NCBI RefSeq assembly: GCF_018873765.1
Contig: NC_057921.1
Location: 66,639,557 to 66,703,556 of the forward strand
DNA from: Telopea speciosissima
Taxonomy: Eukaryota; Streptophyta; Magnoliopsida; Proteales; Proteaceae
Reading direction: 5' to 3'
DNA: 64,000 nt
In this document: positions 26,507 to 38,831 of the stretch, piece by piece
Position numbering within the stretch: position 1 is the first letter of the stretch
Layout of the letters: every line of letters begins with the position of its first letter
The notes under the pieces: model-generated
Databases searched by the model: none
What the model saw: only the letters and a program-made list of their open reading frames with translations
What the model was told of the DNA's origin: nothing
Program-made: the position numbers and the translations under genes

Positions 26507-29500
26507 TTATTCATTCAACTTGCAAACGTCGATGAACTTCTGAACAGCATTATGATACTGTGTTCCCTGCAAGTAACACATGCTTAGTGCCAGTTAGCAG
26601 CAGCACCAAAAGACATCACATACCTATTAATTATAAACTCCATTTGTCTCCATTTTTGTTAGGGGAGAGAAAACAGGGTGTAAACCAAACCCCTCATCCT
26701 ATCACAAGTGCTTTAGTAATTTACATCTAGGAAAGGCATCAAGGTGACCCAAATCCGTTCCAGATAGCAGCAGCTTCGCCCTCTCTTTTTTTGGGATGTT
26801 AATGCCAATTTATGGATGGTTTCGCTGACTAATTGTGTCAAGTCAAATACATAGCAGGACACATGGCTAATATGTCCAGGTGAACTGCCACCTACACCCC
26901 AAACCCAAACAACCACAACCCCCCCCCCCCAAAAAAAAAAAAAAGAAAAATAAATAAATCTCTGGTAGCTCGTATAGATTCACTCGACAACCTTCCCTTC
27001 TTGGACGACTTAAAGAGTTAACATAAGGGTGTAAGTTTGACCCACCGAGCACCTCAAAAAAATCAAGGCATGTACCGGGCTAGGGTTGAGATTTTCAAGC
27101 TCGAGGTCAGACCAGGCTGAGGCTAAGGGTTTGGTCTGAACTGAACCCAGTGCTCTAGATCAGCGATCCAATTAGTGCTCCAGCCTATTTCAGACTCATA
27201 TGTAATGTACTTTGCAAACAAACAGGAGGTTTTCTTTCGTCACATGGGCTGGGACTGAATAGGAGTTCTTCATTAAGGTCTTGAGGAAAGTAAGATTCTA
27301 AAGCAGTTTTACCTTGAACTGTGGAACAAAACAAGGAAAGGAACATCAATGACAGGTGATTTAATAACAAAACATTACCTCCCAATACAATTGGTTGCAA
27401 TCTGTGCACTGCCAAAACTCTAAATTCTTGTTAAACAGACAGTTTGGGATTACTTGGAATCCCTTTGCAGCTGCAATCGCTTCTTCAGTTGTTAGAGGTT
27501 TCTGAATAAACCTTCCATTGCATTTGGTGCACCTTGACATTAACTGATCCTCAGAAATATTCAATCGGAAAGTCTCAATCACCTGAAGGAAAAGTTCAAT
27601 CAAAACTTGGCAGAAGCTAGTTGACATCTTCAGAATATTAACTCAAAACCCACCAACTAGAAAGTCTCTAAACAGTATGGCCATGTAATTGGAAAGATGG
27701 AAGACAGTCATTATCAGCTTGGTACTGCTATGGTACCTCTAAGCTAGTCAAGCAACAATGCATTCAGGGTCTACCAGTTCTAAATTTCCTCTTGTATTTT
27801 CCAGGACCATTAACCAAATGTTCAGTAAATTATTATAAATGAGGGTTACAGACCAGAACTATAAAGGCTTTTGACATCAATAGCATTATTTCATGCATCC
27901 AATTTCCACATAGCAACCCACACAGGGTGGAAAAATCATACTATAAGACTCTTAATAATTGCAGATGTAGAAATAGGACACTAAATTAAAAAACAAATGG
28001 GGGAGGTTTTCATGCAAGGTCATAGAAGGAGGGGCACGTTACAATGTGTCATTTAGGGGGGTTTTGGTCATTTTGACCCCGTCTTGTCCAATGGTAAAGG
28101 TCTGTGCTTAACCGTGTATGGTGCATGGCCGTGCACAAAACCTTTTGCCAAAACAAATAACAATAAAAAAATTCCTAAAGATCTAATTCTTGCAGGCAGG
28201 CTTTAGATCGAGTGTTTCTTGGGTCCAGGATTGCGTTGCATCAAATTGTCTTAACAGTTAGCAAAAGAAGCTACCCACATAGCACCATTTTGTACCTCAA
28301 GGAGCTGGTCATTCTTCAGCAGAGTCTTCACCCTGTAAACTTGATTCCTTATCAGATAGTCATGCCTCAACAGCTTGGCATCTCGGGTTAAGATCACCCT
28401 CTTTTCTTTTTGTGCCTGATCTATTAACTGCCTAAACCAACAATTAAAATAATTGCAATATCACATTTCAAATGCCACTACAGACTCCATATTCCAAAGG
28501 AGAAAAAGGATATTAAAAAAGAAGAGTCATTCAAATTATTCAGTGGAAAAGAGACGGAAAAAACACCTAGGTTCAGGCTTTTTTAAACATGGAACTGCGG
28601 CATCAATCCCCACACAACGCAAGTGCTTAGCCAAGCCTTCCACCTGGATAAGTATTTTGTCAGTCTCATGAATATAGTGTTCCAAGTCCCCCCCCCCTTT
28701 TATTTTTCTTCGGATGAATGTGAGGTTGTTTCTTCAAACTGAGCATATACTTACCATCACATCACATAAAAATTTGGGGCATCCATCACCACCCAAGGAT
28801 AAATCCCATGGTGGAGGCCCCTGCCAATCACTGCTATTCTCAACCCTTCTTTCCCTGCAAGACAAATTAACTGAAGATTGTTTTTTCCCCTTCTTTTTTG
28901 AGTTTCTTGGTTTTTTGTCAGAATCCTTTAACAGTATTTTTCCTCCATATTTTTGCACTATCTTTGACAGAGATTCATCCAAAGGAATGGTCTTCCTATG
29001 TGAAGGCTTGGAAATGGATCCTACCACGGAGTAATTTCTCTGATGAATTTCAAAATATGCAGTTGCTCTGACCATATCTGAAGCTTCACCAAATTTTAGA
29101 CTGAAAACATTGACACAAACATCAGGCTTCTCAAAAATTTGTTTTAGTCCAAGAATCGCAATTGGGGAGTGCAGCGGAGTAGTATCGTGCAAGGAATTGC
29201 CTGCAAAGTACCACCCAAGCCAATAAGTATCCAGCATGTGTAAAGGTATCAGGCCTCAAGTTTAACTGACTATAAGCAATAAGTATCCTTCTTTTAATAC
29301 ATGCTCCATCATGTTTTCATAAGAAAAAAAAAATGCTCCATGAAATGAAATATTCTATGTTCATTATTGTCGTGGTTTTTAAGTCTAGCATCATGTCCAT
29401 GCACCAAGAAAGAAAGGAAAACATAAAACATAAGAACTTGGCACTGTAATAATGAGTCTTCTAGGTAAAATATGGGTTTTTTTTTTTCTTTTTGATAGAA

Positions 29501-32500
29501 AGAGGTAATACTAGATTGGGGCATGAATGTTTACTGATTCAAGATAGTTAATGTAACACATGAACAAAAGCAAGCCCCTACAGTGCAGAAGCATCCTCCA
29601 AGGTGGCTCCTTAGGTGCCACCACATAAGCAGGGTAGAGACCAGTGGCCAAGGAGGGAGTCTTGGGGTTCCATTCAGCGGAGAAGGGCAAAATTACATCA
29701 GTCAAAGGGTCTGATTAGTTACGGGATTTTTCTCAATTAATTTTTATTACTTATTTGAGGGTTTTTCTTTTTTGGGGGGTAGGGGATGGGATTTAGTTAT
29801 GGCTTCTTTTGTAAGTGGGCATTGTTACATGGCCCATAACGGGTTTTACTTGTCTTTGAAGAGAGAATTCATAAGGTTTTTTTAAGGAATTGGTTTTCCA
29901 TTCTAATAGGTCTCCCAACCCTCCTACGATAGGTAGCTGTAGGTGGTAAACAGCCATGAAGAGGAATTTTATTTGATTTTGAGTTTGAGAATTAGTTCTT
30001 CACTCTCTAAGGCCTCAGCTTCTACTTTCGCTGCTATCTTGCTGGGTAAGCTACTGGATTATTTCTGCTTGTATTCTCTGCAATTTACCCTACATTTCCT
30101 GCTCTGATTTTCTCTTTGGCTGAATCACTCCTGTAAGGATCTTAAATTGTATATTTAAGCCAACGAGTTTGAACTGAAGAATTAGTGTTGTTGCTGGTAT
30201 CAGTTGAGTTTCAGAATTAGAAACCTCGTTCTCTCCTTTGGCAGTACCATGGATTTGAAACTCAGGCATTCAACACTACCAAACTGGATCTGTTTCCTCT
30301 GAGAATTTTATCGTCTCATAAGTCATAACCACTGTACACAACTTCAGGCCCCGTTTGTTTCAACAGGAGAGAGAGAGCATCAAATATCACAAAGGATGAG
30401 AAATAACTCTCACCAGTCCATACCAATAGAAAAAAATCAGAAACTCTGTAGAAGAATAGTAGATATTCTTATAACAGAGGAATCATAGAAAATCAGTTTT
30501 TACTTACTAATGGGAGAAAGAACCTTATATTTTTTATCGTAAGGACTCCAATACTTTTTGATAAGCTTAAAAATAAATATATAAATGAAACCATAATCAG
30601 TACCAAAATATTCCCCCCCCCCCCCCCCCCCCAAATAACCAAAGTTTCTTTCAATAAATTTAGAGGTCACAGATGCCCCCCTTTGCTCATAAAAATTACA
30701 TATGATACCCAGCCCCCAAAGCAATTACCATATAGCTCCTTCACTTTCAAAACTTTCCCAATTTGTTGCTTTGCTGAATGGATTTCCAGTGGTTCTTTCT
30801 GCAATCATGAGGTGGACTAAAGCACTTCCTATGTGGAGATATGTAAGGATTGGATATTTCCTTTGGCTGTGGTCCAGGTCAGTAGTTAAGATCTTCATAC
30901 TGGCCCTATATCATCCTAGCTTGATGTTGGACCTGACACCCGTGATACTGTTCTTGTGACCTTAACTCTTGAAAAAGGTACTAACTAATTTCAGATTGAT
31001 GTAGCTATAGCACAATCTTGTATTATTCATAGATAAATTGGCTTTTTTTTTTCAAAAAAAAATAACATACATAAATCTCTATCCAATCATAAGGAAGCAA
31101 CTAAAATTTGAGTACTTTACTCATTATCTAGAAGTAACCAAGTAACATGTTTTGTTAAAGAAATTTAGTCATAAGGTTTACTTGGCAGCTAAATTAGCAA
31201 ATGCAATAAGACAAATAATGATATACAAGAATGGAAGAGTCACTCCAGAAAGGATAACAAACAATGAAGGCAATGTCCCATAAATATTGATGGTCAAACC
31301 ATAACATATTAGGGGAGCTCATAAGGCGTGGTCATTGGCATTCCTTGGCTTTCATTTGACTGAGACATTCACGGAATCAGCCAAAGAGCAAGCTTGCCCA
31401 ATTCCCAAGAGGATGTGAAAACCTTGATAAACTCCTCAACTCCACCACATGCACCCAATCAAGCTAGAGCATTCCTAATCCAAAATCGGTAACCAAAATT
31501 CTCTAATATAAGCTAGTCTCAGACCATAGTGAAGGAATATCAACAGCGCCAGAAGAGGCAACCTCACCCACTGGACCTCAGGAGGCAAGCATTGCAGCAT
31601 CATTGTCCTTGACTATTCCTCACACTCCAGATGGATTCAATTTCCCAACAAAGCATCCCACAAAGGATTCTCAAATAGAGTAAAATGTTATGAGCAACGC
31701 TAGATTTCACAAGCAAAATAAATCCTCTATGCAATTCTATTGTGTAATAAAATATTCCATGACCAATCTGTCAAATAAAGTAATCTTGCAGTTCTTCATG
31801 TTCGGTGTTCTGTCTAACATGTTATTATCCTATACAAGAATAAAAACCTCAAAGAAATAATCAAAATCATAAAGCATTGCACAAGACAAACCTTCTTTGT
31901 CAATCTTGCCTTGAAAGACTGAAAATATTTTCAATAGGCAGTGTGCATCTGCGGCTGCATATAATTTCTGCTCTTCTGTAAGAGGACGGTGTGACCAGTC
32001 ACTACATTGGAGTTCCTGGAGGAACAGTATCTAAATCAAAACTGCCACAATGTAATTTTTTCATGAAAATTCTCAACCCATTCTACATCAAAAGGCCCCA
32101 AAAAAACAGAATAATGAACCCTCCCTCAAATTTAGACAAAGTATAAGGATAAATGGTAAATGCTAACGTCCACTAAGGTAGGTGAGCTTGGTGCTAAACA
32201 GCATCCTCCAAAGGGGAATGATACATGTTAAAAGCAAAGGAAAACAAAAGGAAGCTTAATGCATCATGCAGCATGCATCCATGCATGGGTACTTGATCAA
32301 TAAAGGAGTAGGGTACTAACAAAACAATCTTTCATTAGGCTGTACATTGACCAAACTATCCCTTACATGGAAGCATGATTGATGAGTGCATCACTCATTG
32401 GGATACAGAGCTACTGCCATCCTGCATACCCAGCGGATGGTAAAGAAACTTCAGTGAGTCAAACACAAACAAGATATTTAAAGGGAAAAATGACCTCATG

Positions 32501-33893
32501 AGCATGAAGATGTGAAACATTGCACCCCTCCCTAGTCCCTCCCTTCCGCACCCTCATTAGCATATATAATATAATTTGGCACCTCCTAAATGTAAAGCAT
32601 TCCAATGGGGAGTTAGTCTCAAGAGTGTGAGCATTTATTCAGTGCTGTGAGGGAGAAGGAATGTAGGAGCCTCCTCATTCTATATGTTTGCCAGATGTGA
32701 TTTGTTGATGATGAGTCAGTCATCAATTTGAACACATTGTGCCTTTGGCACTGTGGTCCCATTTCCTTGGTTTAGTTGAAATATGCTAGGAGTCAAAAAG
32801 AACTAATGGCAAACTGGATGAAAGGCAATATATGCATGTAACTGTAAACACGCTTAAATCATCAAACTGCACAAGCAAAGGCTGCCAGTGACCATACCTT
32901 CGAAAGAGAAATTCCAAGGACTTCTTCGCATATGGTTGACAAGCTTTTTGTCTCCTTGGAAAGTTTTCTTCCCGGTTGCTTGCGCTGAAGATGATCATAA
33001 ATGCTCGTAATATCCAGAAAGGGTTCAATCTGCCCGGTTAAAAAGAAACATAAGAACTTAACGAGTATAGAGGATTCCAGCTTGCTGCTTCTTGTCTATT
33101 ACAGTTGCTTTTTTTGGGGGGGGGGGGGGAGATACTGGGTTGGAAAAACCGTGTTTACCCACTAATTTCAATTGAAAATTTTCCGCCATATCCGGAAAAT
33201 GTAAGATGCCAGTTGAGTAGTTAGTGCCTACTGGCTACAATTGTCCATAGCTGATCAAACAAATGGTTAAGAACAACCAGTACTTAACTACTACCGTTAA
33301 TTGAATTTTCCATTCTCAAGAGAAGTGGAAGAACGCACGCAGCTTGTTAGTCAATGTGTATCAATCTATCATAGTTGATCAGAACATGGAAGGGTTTCAC
33401 TCAACACAGAAAAAATAAGAATACACGAAAGCAAGGAGAGAGAGAGGAGTAAAATATGAAGAAATACCCTATCGAAGCCGGGAGCGCAACCTTGAGAATG
33501 GAAGGTGGAAGACAAGTAGATCAAATCCTGTTTGAACCGAAATCCTAGTTTCAGAATATCCGGTGAAACGAACATGTCCCTCAAGAGCTCCCAAATTGAA
33601 GGCAGAGGAACCGCCAAGAGGTCGAGCAGAAACACCAATAAATCGTTGTCCTCCACCTCCTCGTCGCCGTCACCGTGGCCATCAACGTCGCTGGGTGTAC
33701 AATCGATCCGGCAAGCGATTTGAAGGAGCGAAACGAAGGGGTAAGATGATTGCTGCGAGCGATGGGGCTTCCATTCTGCGTCAAGGCCGACCACTGAAGA
33801 ACGATTCATCGCCCATTCCAGGCGGGAAAATTCGGCCGAATCAGTCGACGACACAAATTGGATATTGAGAGGTTTTAGTTCTTTCGGATCCAT
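26507..33893 (-). CDS. 3'-5' exonuclease with C-terminal Mut7-C RNase domain, 534 aa, eight exons
   Basis: Exons, read on the - strand: 33893-33468, 33029-32898, 32015-31892, 29200-28755, 28643-28567, 28431-28296, 27582-27379 and 26566-26507. All introns are GT-AG, the phases agree, and the total is 1605 nt including the stop. The start is ATG at 33893 (MDPKELKPLN); an upstream in-frame GTG was rejected. The N-terminal domain is a DEDDy exonuclease: exo I GLDAEW (Asp38, Glu40), exo II FKQDL (Asp123), exo III LYAAADAHCLL (Tyr205, Asp209). The C-terminal part is Mut7-C: FLCDVMVEGLAKHLRCVGID, then VILTRDAKLLRHD, a zinc ribbon with Cys465/Cys468 and Cys506/Cys509 (CTKC, CTDC), and the ending GTQYHNAVQKF. 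The arrangement matches plant relatives of Mut-7/EXD3, which act in RNA 3'-end trimming; the substrate here is unknown. A Lys/Ser-rich linker (about 300-345) joins the domains. Confidence 0.95.
29201..31891 (-). other. Largest intron (2.7 kb) of the exonuclease gene
   Basis: Bounded by a gtttgt donor and a tttgcag acceptor. It holds a 20-base C run (30613-30632), T/A runs and a stretch from about 29700 to 30300 that looks like retrotransposon-derived sequence, but I found no delimiting repeats. No open frame resembles a known protein. Confidence 0.5.
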
Positions 33894-34235
33894 CGGTACC
33901 ACACATTCACCGATTACACTTCTTGTCTAAAATCTCACGAAGCCATTATTGGGTTAATTCCGTTAATTGGGACTTGGGGAGTATAATGTAGCGTGCCGCA
34001 GGTAGTAAAGCCGTAGCATACGCGCTGCAATTTAGCGGGTAAAGCAAATAGAAACCGCCGCTTTAATCCAATGTAGTGAATTCTAATCTGAATAGACCTG
34101 AAATCGTTAGAAGTGAGCTTAGAAGCCCATATCCTGGCTAATTCAGGAAATTTTGTTGTTGTGTAATAAATTTGATAGTGTTAGTTTTAGATTTGTTCCC
34201 CGTTCTAAGTAACGGTGAAGCCCATAGAATTTGGC
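33894..34235. other. 5' flank of the exonuclease gene
   Basis: The - strand gene starts at 33893, so its promoter and 5' leader should lie here. The sequence is not strongly AT-rich and has no clear TATA box. Nothing else was recognised. Confidence 0.4.
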
Positions 34236-34346
34236 TCGTCTCTAGAGAGCCCACCACGCCCAAGAGTGCGCCGAGATGTGTACAGCACAGTTCAGCCGTT
34301 GGATGCTCCTTGGCAGCACCCTGGGTGCTGGGCTCCCTGGAGACGA
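34236..34346. mobile_element. MITE of family B, diverged copy
   Basis: The left end reads tcgtctctagagagccca and the right end, reverse-complemented, reads tcgtctccagggagccca. Both match the type of end of the 9933-10097 element (ctcctctccagggagccc). The element is 111 bp with internal cagccgttggatgctcc. Arm divergence indicates it is older than the copy at 9933. Confidence 0.7.
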
Positions 34347-34873
34347 TCCTGATCCAAGCCCATATCGTGGCTAAAGGTTCTATGGTTCATCTGCTTAAGG
34401 TTTGATGGATTGATCCACCTTCTTTCATTGTTAACCCTGCCTATTTTAAAAAACAGGAAAATTTTTATTAGGTTTTTTAAATAAATTTTGCTTGGTGGAG
34501 GCGTTTCTCCCCTTTCTTTGATCCAAAAAAAAAAAAACACTTAGAATCCCTAGAAGTTAGAATCAAATGGAAGTCTAGACAAGAAAAGAAAAAGCAAAAA
34601 CTATGACGACATAATGATTGATTTATATGTTTATCTCTCTTTTCAAATTCAATTTTTTTTTGTAATATTTTTTTTCTTGATTTTCAAACATGGCCTAAAA
34701 GCATTAATTTTTAGAATTCCAATATGTAGGGATCTCGTTACAAGAGATATGTTTAATTGATTTTTTAGGCTCAACGAATTCTTATTCAAATAGGGTGATT
34801 CACCCCCCTGACCCACATTGTATGCTAAGCCTAAAATCGAGATGCCCTTAATTTCTTTTGTTTTTTGTACAAC

Positions 34874-34910
<37 letters not shown>

Positions 34911-35441
34911 TGGTTAGGAGGGGGAGGGGGGTTAGGAGGTGTGGATGTGAAAGATGGTTCCAACCCTAAGAGGTGTGTTCTTAAGGATTGTAGTTTGTCT
35001 TAACCCTTGGTGAAGAGATAAAAGCACCATCAGCTATGATAAAGAAAAAAAGAAAATTTCCTCAATCTAACAAAAATACATTGAAGACCTCTCTCTCTCT
35101 CTCTCCCAAAGGAAATGAAACAAAAGTGTGCTATCTTAAGGGTCTTATCGTAAAAACTCAATAAAGAAGCATACCATTAATATATTTGAAAAGTATGTAG
35201 CCCGGCCTCTTCTTAATGGTAAACTGGTTATTTTCAAATACCCAAGGAGATGGAGAGGTGAAAGTTTTTTAATTTGATAGAAGAATTAAAAAATAAGGTT
35301 CGCAAAGAAAAAATTGAATCAATATACGACAAGTATAGGAGAATGATAGTAATGAATCCAATACTATATTGTTCTTCATAAGTGAGACTTTGGATGGATA
35401 AGGGTTGACCCGGTGACCAAAATAGCTGGATTAAGGGGCCT
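34347..35441. other. Spacer, no gene seen
   Basis: Contains an A run at 34528, a G-rich tract at 34918-34932 and a TC tract at about 35092-35105. No coding signature. Confidence 0.5.
34874..34911. repeat. (ATA)n/(TAT)n inverted trinucleotide repeat
   Basis: About eight AAT units are directly followed by about five ATT units, making a near-perfect AT hairpin. Such tracts can form cruciforms. Confidence 0.9.
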
Positions 35442-35459
35442 TAGCTGTTACAATGGTGG

Positions 35460-36056
35460 GTTTTTTTTTTTTGATAGGAGCAATTCATTAACGGGGGAAC
35501 AAAGTTCCAGAAGCATATGCAAGCAACAAAGGGGAAATAGAGGGGGGTGGGGATGAGAACCAGGATACAGAGTGTTGGAGGTCAGCTGCCATAGAGGCGA
35601 GCGAATCAGCCACATTGTTGGCCTGGAGAAAAACATGTGAAAATTGAATACTATCAAAAAAAGGCACGAGAAAGAAGCAATCACAAAGGGTAGTAGCTAT
35701 CCTCCATGGCACCAAGGTCGAGAGCTCTTTGAAGAGATTAATTAGAAGGAGATTATCGCTCTCAATGATGATACTCTTCAGGTTGTTAGAGAGAGCAATA
35801 GCCATCGCCTTCCTAGCCACGAGAGCCTCTACTACTAACGCATGATTCCATCCAATACCTTCAGAAAAACCACAGACAAACCTCGAGTGAGTGTCCCTGC
35901 AGACTCCACCGATACCTGCATTCCCCGGATTCCCTTTGCTGGCACCGTCTATGTTGAATTTAAACAAGGGTATAGGGGGGCGAGACCAAGCAAACAGCCT
36001 TGGGGGACGTGATATGTGGAAGTGGAAATTCTGAGTCACCTCCTTGGCCGCTGTAA
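35460..36056 (-). mobile_element. 5'-truncated LINE with RNase H domain and 18-bp TSD
   Basis: On the - strand an intact frame (about 36056-35488) encodes the C-terminal end of a plant LINE reverse transcriptase. It has a type I RNase H domain with FNIDGASKGNPGNAGIGGVC, then ALVVEALVARKAMAIAL, IIIESDN and LQANNVADSLASMA. These supply the acidic residues of the DG, E and D motifs and the N.(V)AD/A motif. A T run on the + strand (35460-35472) is the poly(A) tail. Both sides carry tagctgttacaatggtgg (35442-35459 and 36057-36074), a perfect 18-bp target duplication. The apparent Met at 36081 lies in the flank and is not a real start. The open frame and perfect TSD suggest a young insertion. It is dead on arrival, lacking the endonuclease and most of the RT. 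Confidence 0.93.
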
Positions 36057-36210
36057 TAGCTGTTACAATGGTGGCAGGCACTTATGGTATTGATCAGTAG
36101 TGACATCATAATCAGATACTGATCCAATGAACCTTAGCTCTTGCTCAACATCAAGGGTGATCCATGCCTGTTAATCCTGGAATCCACTATACCTGGCACC
36201 TTGGGATTTT

Positions 36211-36402
36211 GGGGAATTTTTATCACCTCCAATTCGCTGTCCGTTCCAATTCCCTCCAATCCCTCACATAGGAGCAGAAATGACCACCCTACCCCACCTT
36301 GGTCAGTGTGTTCGGGCAGGGGATAAGGTGGTCATTTTCGCTCTTATGTGAGGAATTGGAGGGAATTGGAGCAGACAGAAATTGGAGGTGATAACGATTC
36401 GG
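36211..36402. mobile_element. MITE of family C, copy 1 (long inverted repeats)
   Basis: The left arm carries ttatcacctccaattcgctg, then ttccaattccctcc and ctcacatagga. The right arm (about 36337-36400) is its reverse complement with few differences, so each arm is about 70 bp. The centre is the shared core in inverse orientation (gtgtgttcgggcagggg, then ataaggtggtcatt). It is non-coding. Confidence 0.8.
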
Positions 36403-36469
36403 GTTTTGAGGCCAAAACCACCACAAATGGAGTCAAATTATTTCTTTTAGTTTTGATAAGATTCTAGCG

Positions 36470-36616
36470 TTGTCATCATTATCCCCTCCAATTCGTTGCT
36501 CCCTCCAATTCCTCACATGGGACGGAAATAATCACCCTACCTCCTACCCAAAAACACTGCCCAAGATGGGTTCACTCCCCCCTATTAGAGGAATTGGAGG
36601 TGATAATTATTCCTAC
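36470..36616. mobile_element. MITE of family C, copy 2
   Basis: The left arm carries cattatcccctccaattcg then ctccaattcctcacat; the right arm is gaggaattggaggtgataat. The core reads atcaccctacctcctacccа-like sequence with acactgcccaagatggg. It lies only about 67 bp right of copy 1 at 36211-36402. Confidence 0.75.
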
Positions 36617-36929
36617 TTTCTTGGCACCACATAAACTATATTGTAGAAACTTTCCTCCATCAATTACCACTATCAGTTTTGGTTCGGGTTGAGTCGATTT
36701 CGGTGTGAAATTTTTTGTTTTCTATATAAGGATTAAACAAATCAGATCAACCGGAATGGGGATCAACCTCAACTAATTCCGATCCAATCCTAATTCTTGA
36801 AACCCTGATTGAATGTGAATCCACTGACTCACCACCTAAGACTTAAAGTAAATCATTTTGGCTTTTCTCCTTGTCCATCTATATATGAGTGGCCGCCAAA
36901 GAAGAAGCCAAACCGACTTATTAAGCGTA

Positions 36930-37009
36930 GCTAAGCTAATATGCGCCGGAGAAAGCGGAGATTAAGGACTGGAAATCCTTGTGTTAGTGGTTCGAATCCA
37001 CTTCTAAGC
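36930..37009 (+). tRNA. tRNA-Ser(GGA)-like remnant, probably a pseudogene
   Basis: A perfect five-base anticodon stem (aagga/tcctt, 36964-36968 and 36976-36980) encloses the loop ctggaaa, giving anticodon GGA (36971-36973). A perfect T stem encloses ttcgaat (36986-37002), and the B box is ggttcgaatcc. The acceptor arms (36930-36936 and 37003-37009) pair at only about five of seven positions. The variable arm is five bases rather than the long arm of serine tRNAs. It is probably a degenerate tRNA or a tRNA-derived repeat head. Confidence 0.35.
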
Positions 37010-38822
37010 AAGCGAAGGGCGCTCTTCAGGGTTCAGGTAACCAAGAGCAAACCAGATTTCAAAATTCAAGTGAAAGAGGGGTTGGAGGCAGATTTTATAA
37101 AAGCGGTTGCATAAACTATAGTTATTGCCTCGAGAGGGTGACGTGTGGTTAATCCTTTTGACGATCCTACTTTTGATGTCATTCCTACCTCTCCCTCCCA
37201 ATTGAATATCTCAACTATTCTGTCTCCAATTCCAGGATTCGAGGTCTATGGAGATTCATCGACTGTCATTTGCCAAATGCAAGGAAAGTGGAAGACCATA
37301 GGATCCCAAGAATCACAGGTGCCTAGCTCGATAGAAGTTGGATACCATCTCCCCATGTAGTGAATGCCTTATACATGGCACCATTTTTTTCCACATGCTT
37401 GCCTTATAATAAATTTTGGCACGAGATTGGAAGGGTCACATATGAATTTAAATTTTTTGAATATTTTATCATAAGCTCCCCTCTCCTCCCCCCTCCCCCC
37501 CCCCCCACAAGAGAACAATGTGGAGATGACAAACAAAATGGAAAGTTCTAGGCCACCAAATGTGATGTCTCATGTTTGTGACATATACAGCTCAATTTTT
37601 AATTCAACTTAGTTTAATTCTAGCTAAATAGGATCGGCTACATAGATCCTATTCCTCCAATGAGCTCTATTCAAAGTCAATGATACACAGGGAGTTCAAA
37701 TTAGTAAATTTGCTATGATGTTTCTTTATTTCATTGCTTTGAAGAACCCATCATTCAATATTGTCCAAAGAAAGATTTATGACAATTTAGATGATTTTTC
37801 GTCTTAGAATATTTCAAAACTCAAATTGAAGTCTTGACGCATTTAAATTAGAAGTTGGAGTGTTTGACAATATCTTCAAATAGATATAGGGATTCGGGTC
37901 CTTTGTAGCGTGACACAGTGTGTCGCGCTACAGAGGAGCCCAACACGTAGTATATATGGTTTTTTTATGCAAATATTGATAAATAGGAATGCTTCCTCAA
38001 TTTTGTAGACAGGGGTCCATGGTCCATTATTGCCAGATGAAAGCATGAAACACGAGATGAACAGGTTTTCGTTGAGAATAAGTACATGCATGTATTTATA
38101 TGCTTAAGTACACATACATATTGTCCGATGATGCCAGATTGAGAAATTACACCAATGAGAGGGCAGGAGATGAATTCATTCAATAGAAGTTCCACATTTT
38201 GTCTTAAAAGAAAAAAGTGTCAATGTGATGCTCATTATGTCAGAGGGCATGGGAAGAAATCCCCAATCTTCCGTCATGGGGATCTTTTTCCCTTTCTTTT
38301 TTTAGTTATAAAGAAAGTTTCTCCTTTTGGGTTTGTTAATTAAATGGGTTAAAGCGTTAAGCCATCTTATATCAATAGATGTTTGATATCATTAAGCACT
38401 CTGGAATCTCGAGATAAACGATGGAAGGTAGGTCTTCACACATTGGATGAAGATTTCATAATCTTTCTTATGGACTTCTAGATTTGAATTAAACATCAAG
38501 AATCAAATTGGGTTTGGCCAAATCATGACCATACTAAACTAAAATGAAAAATAGTTTAGTAATCTTATAAACTTTACTTAAATACACATTAGGGAAAAAA
38601 TGAGTGTTAGCTGTTAACCACAAATCTAAGCAGCTATGGGCTCATCAGAAAGAAAGAAAAAGTCATGTACATAAAATAAAAGAGTAGTTAACTATTACAT
38701 AAGACCCTAATTTAATTAGAATGTAGGTGACCTATTTGGTCCAACCTAATTAGAATCAAAATTAATATGAAAATAAATAACAAATATATTTGTTTTTTAC
38801 AATAAAACAAGATACTAATCAG
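37010..38822. other. Spacer, no gene seen
   Basis: Contains a C-rich tract (37480-37506) and the hairpin at 37896-37941. The open frames at 37145-37551 and 37876-38343 lack known motifs. Confidence 0.5.
37896..37941. repeat. Compact inverted repeat (hairpin), arms about 21 bp
   Basis: The left arm gggtcctttgtagcgtgaca and right arm tgtcgcgctacagaggagcc are reverse complements apart from about four differences, with almost no spacer. It could be a minimal remnant of a MITE. Confidence 0.75.
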
Positions 38823-38831
38823 TATTTTAAT

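Noticed and set aside
33532..33868. 63- and 101-codon frames antisense to exon 1 of the exonuclease
   Set aside because: Shadows of a well-supported coding exon on the other strand.
35488..36081. A 197-codon stand-alone gene
   Set aside because: Its first codons lie in the flanking target duplication; it is the tail of a LINE with an artefactual start.
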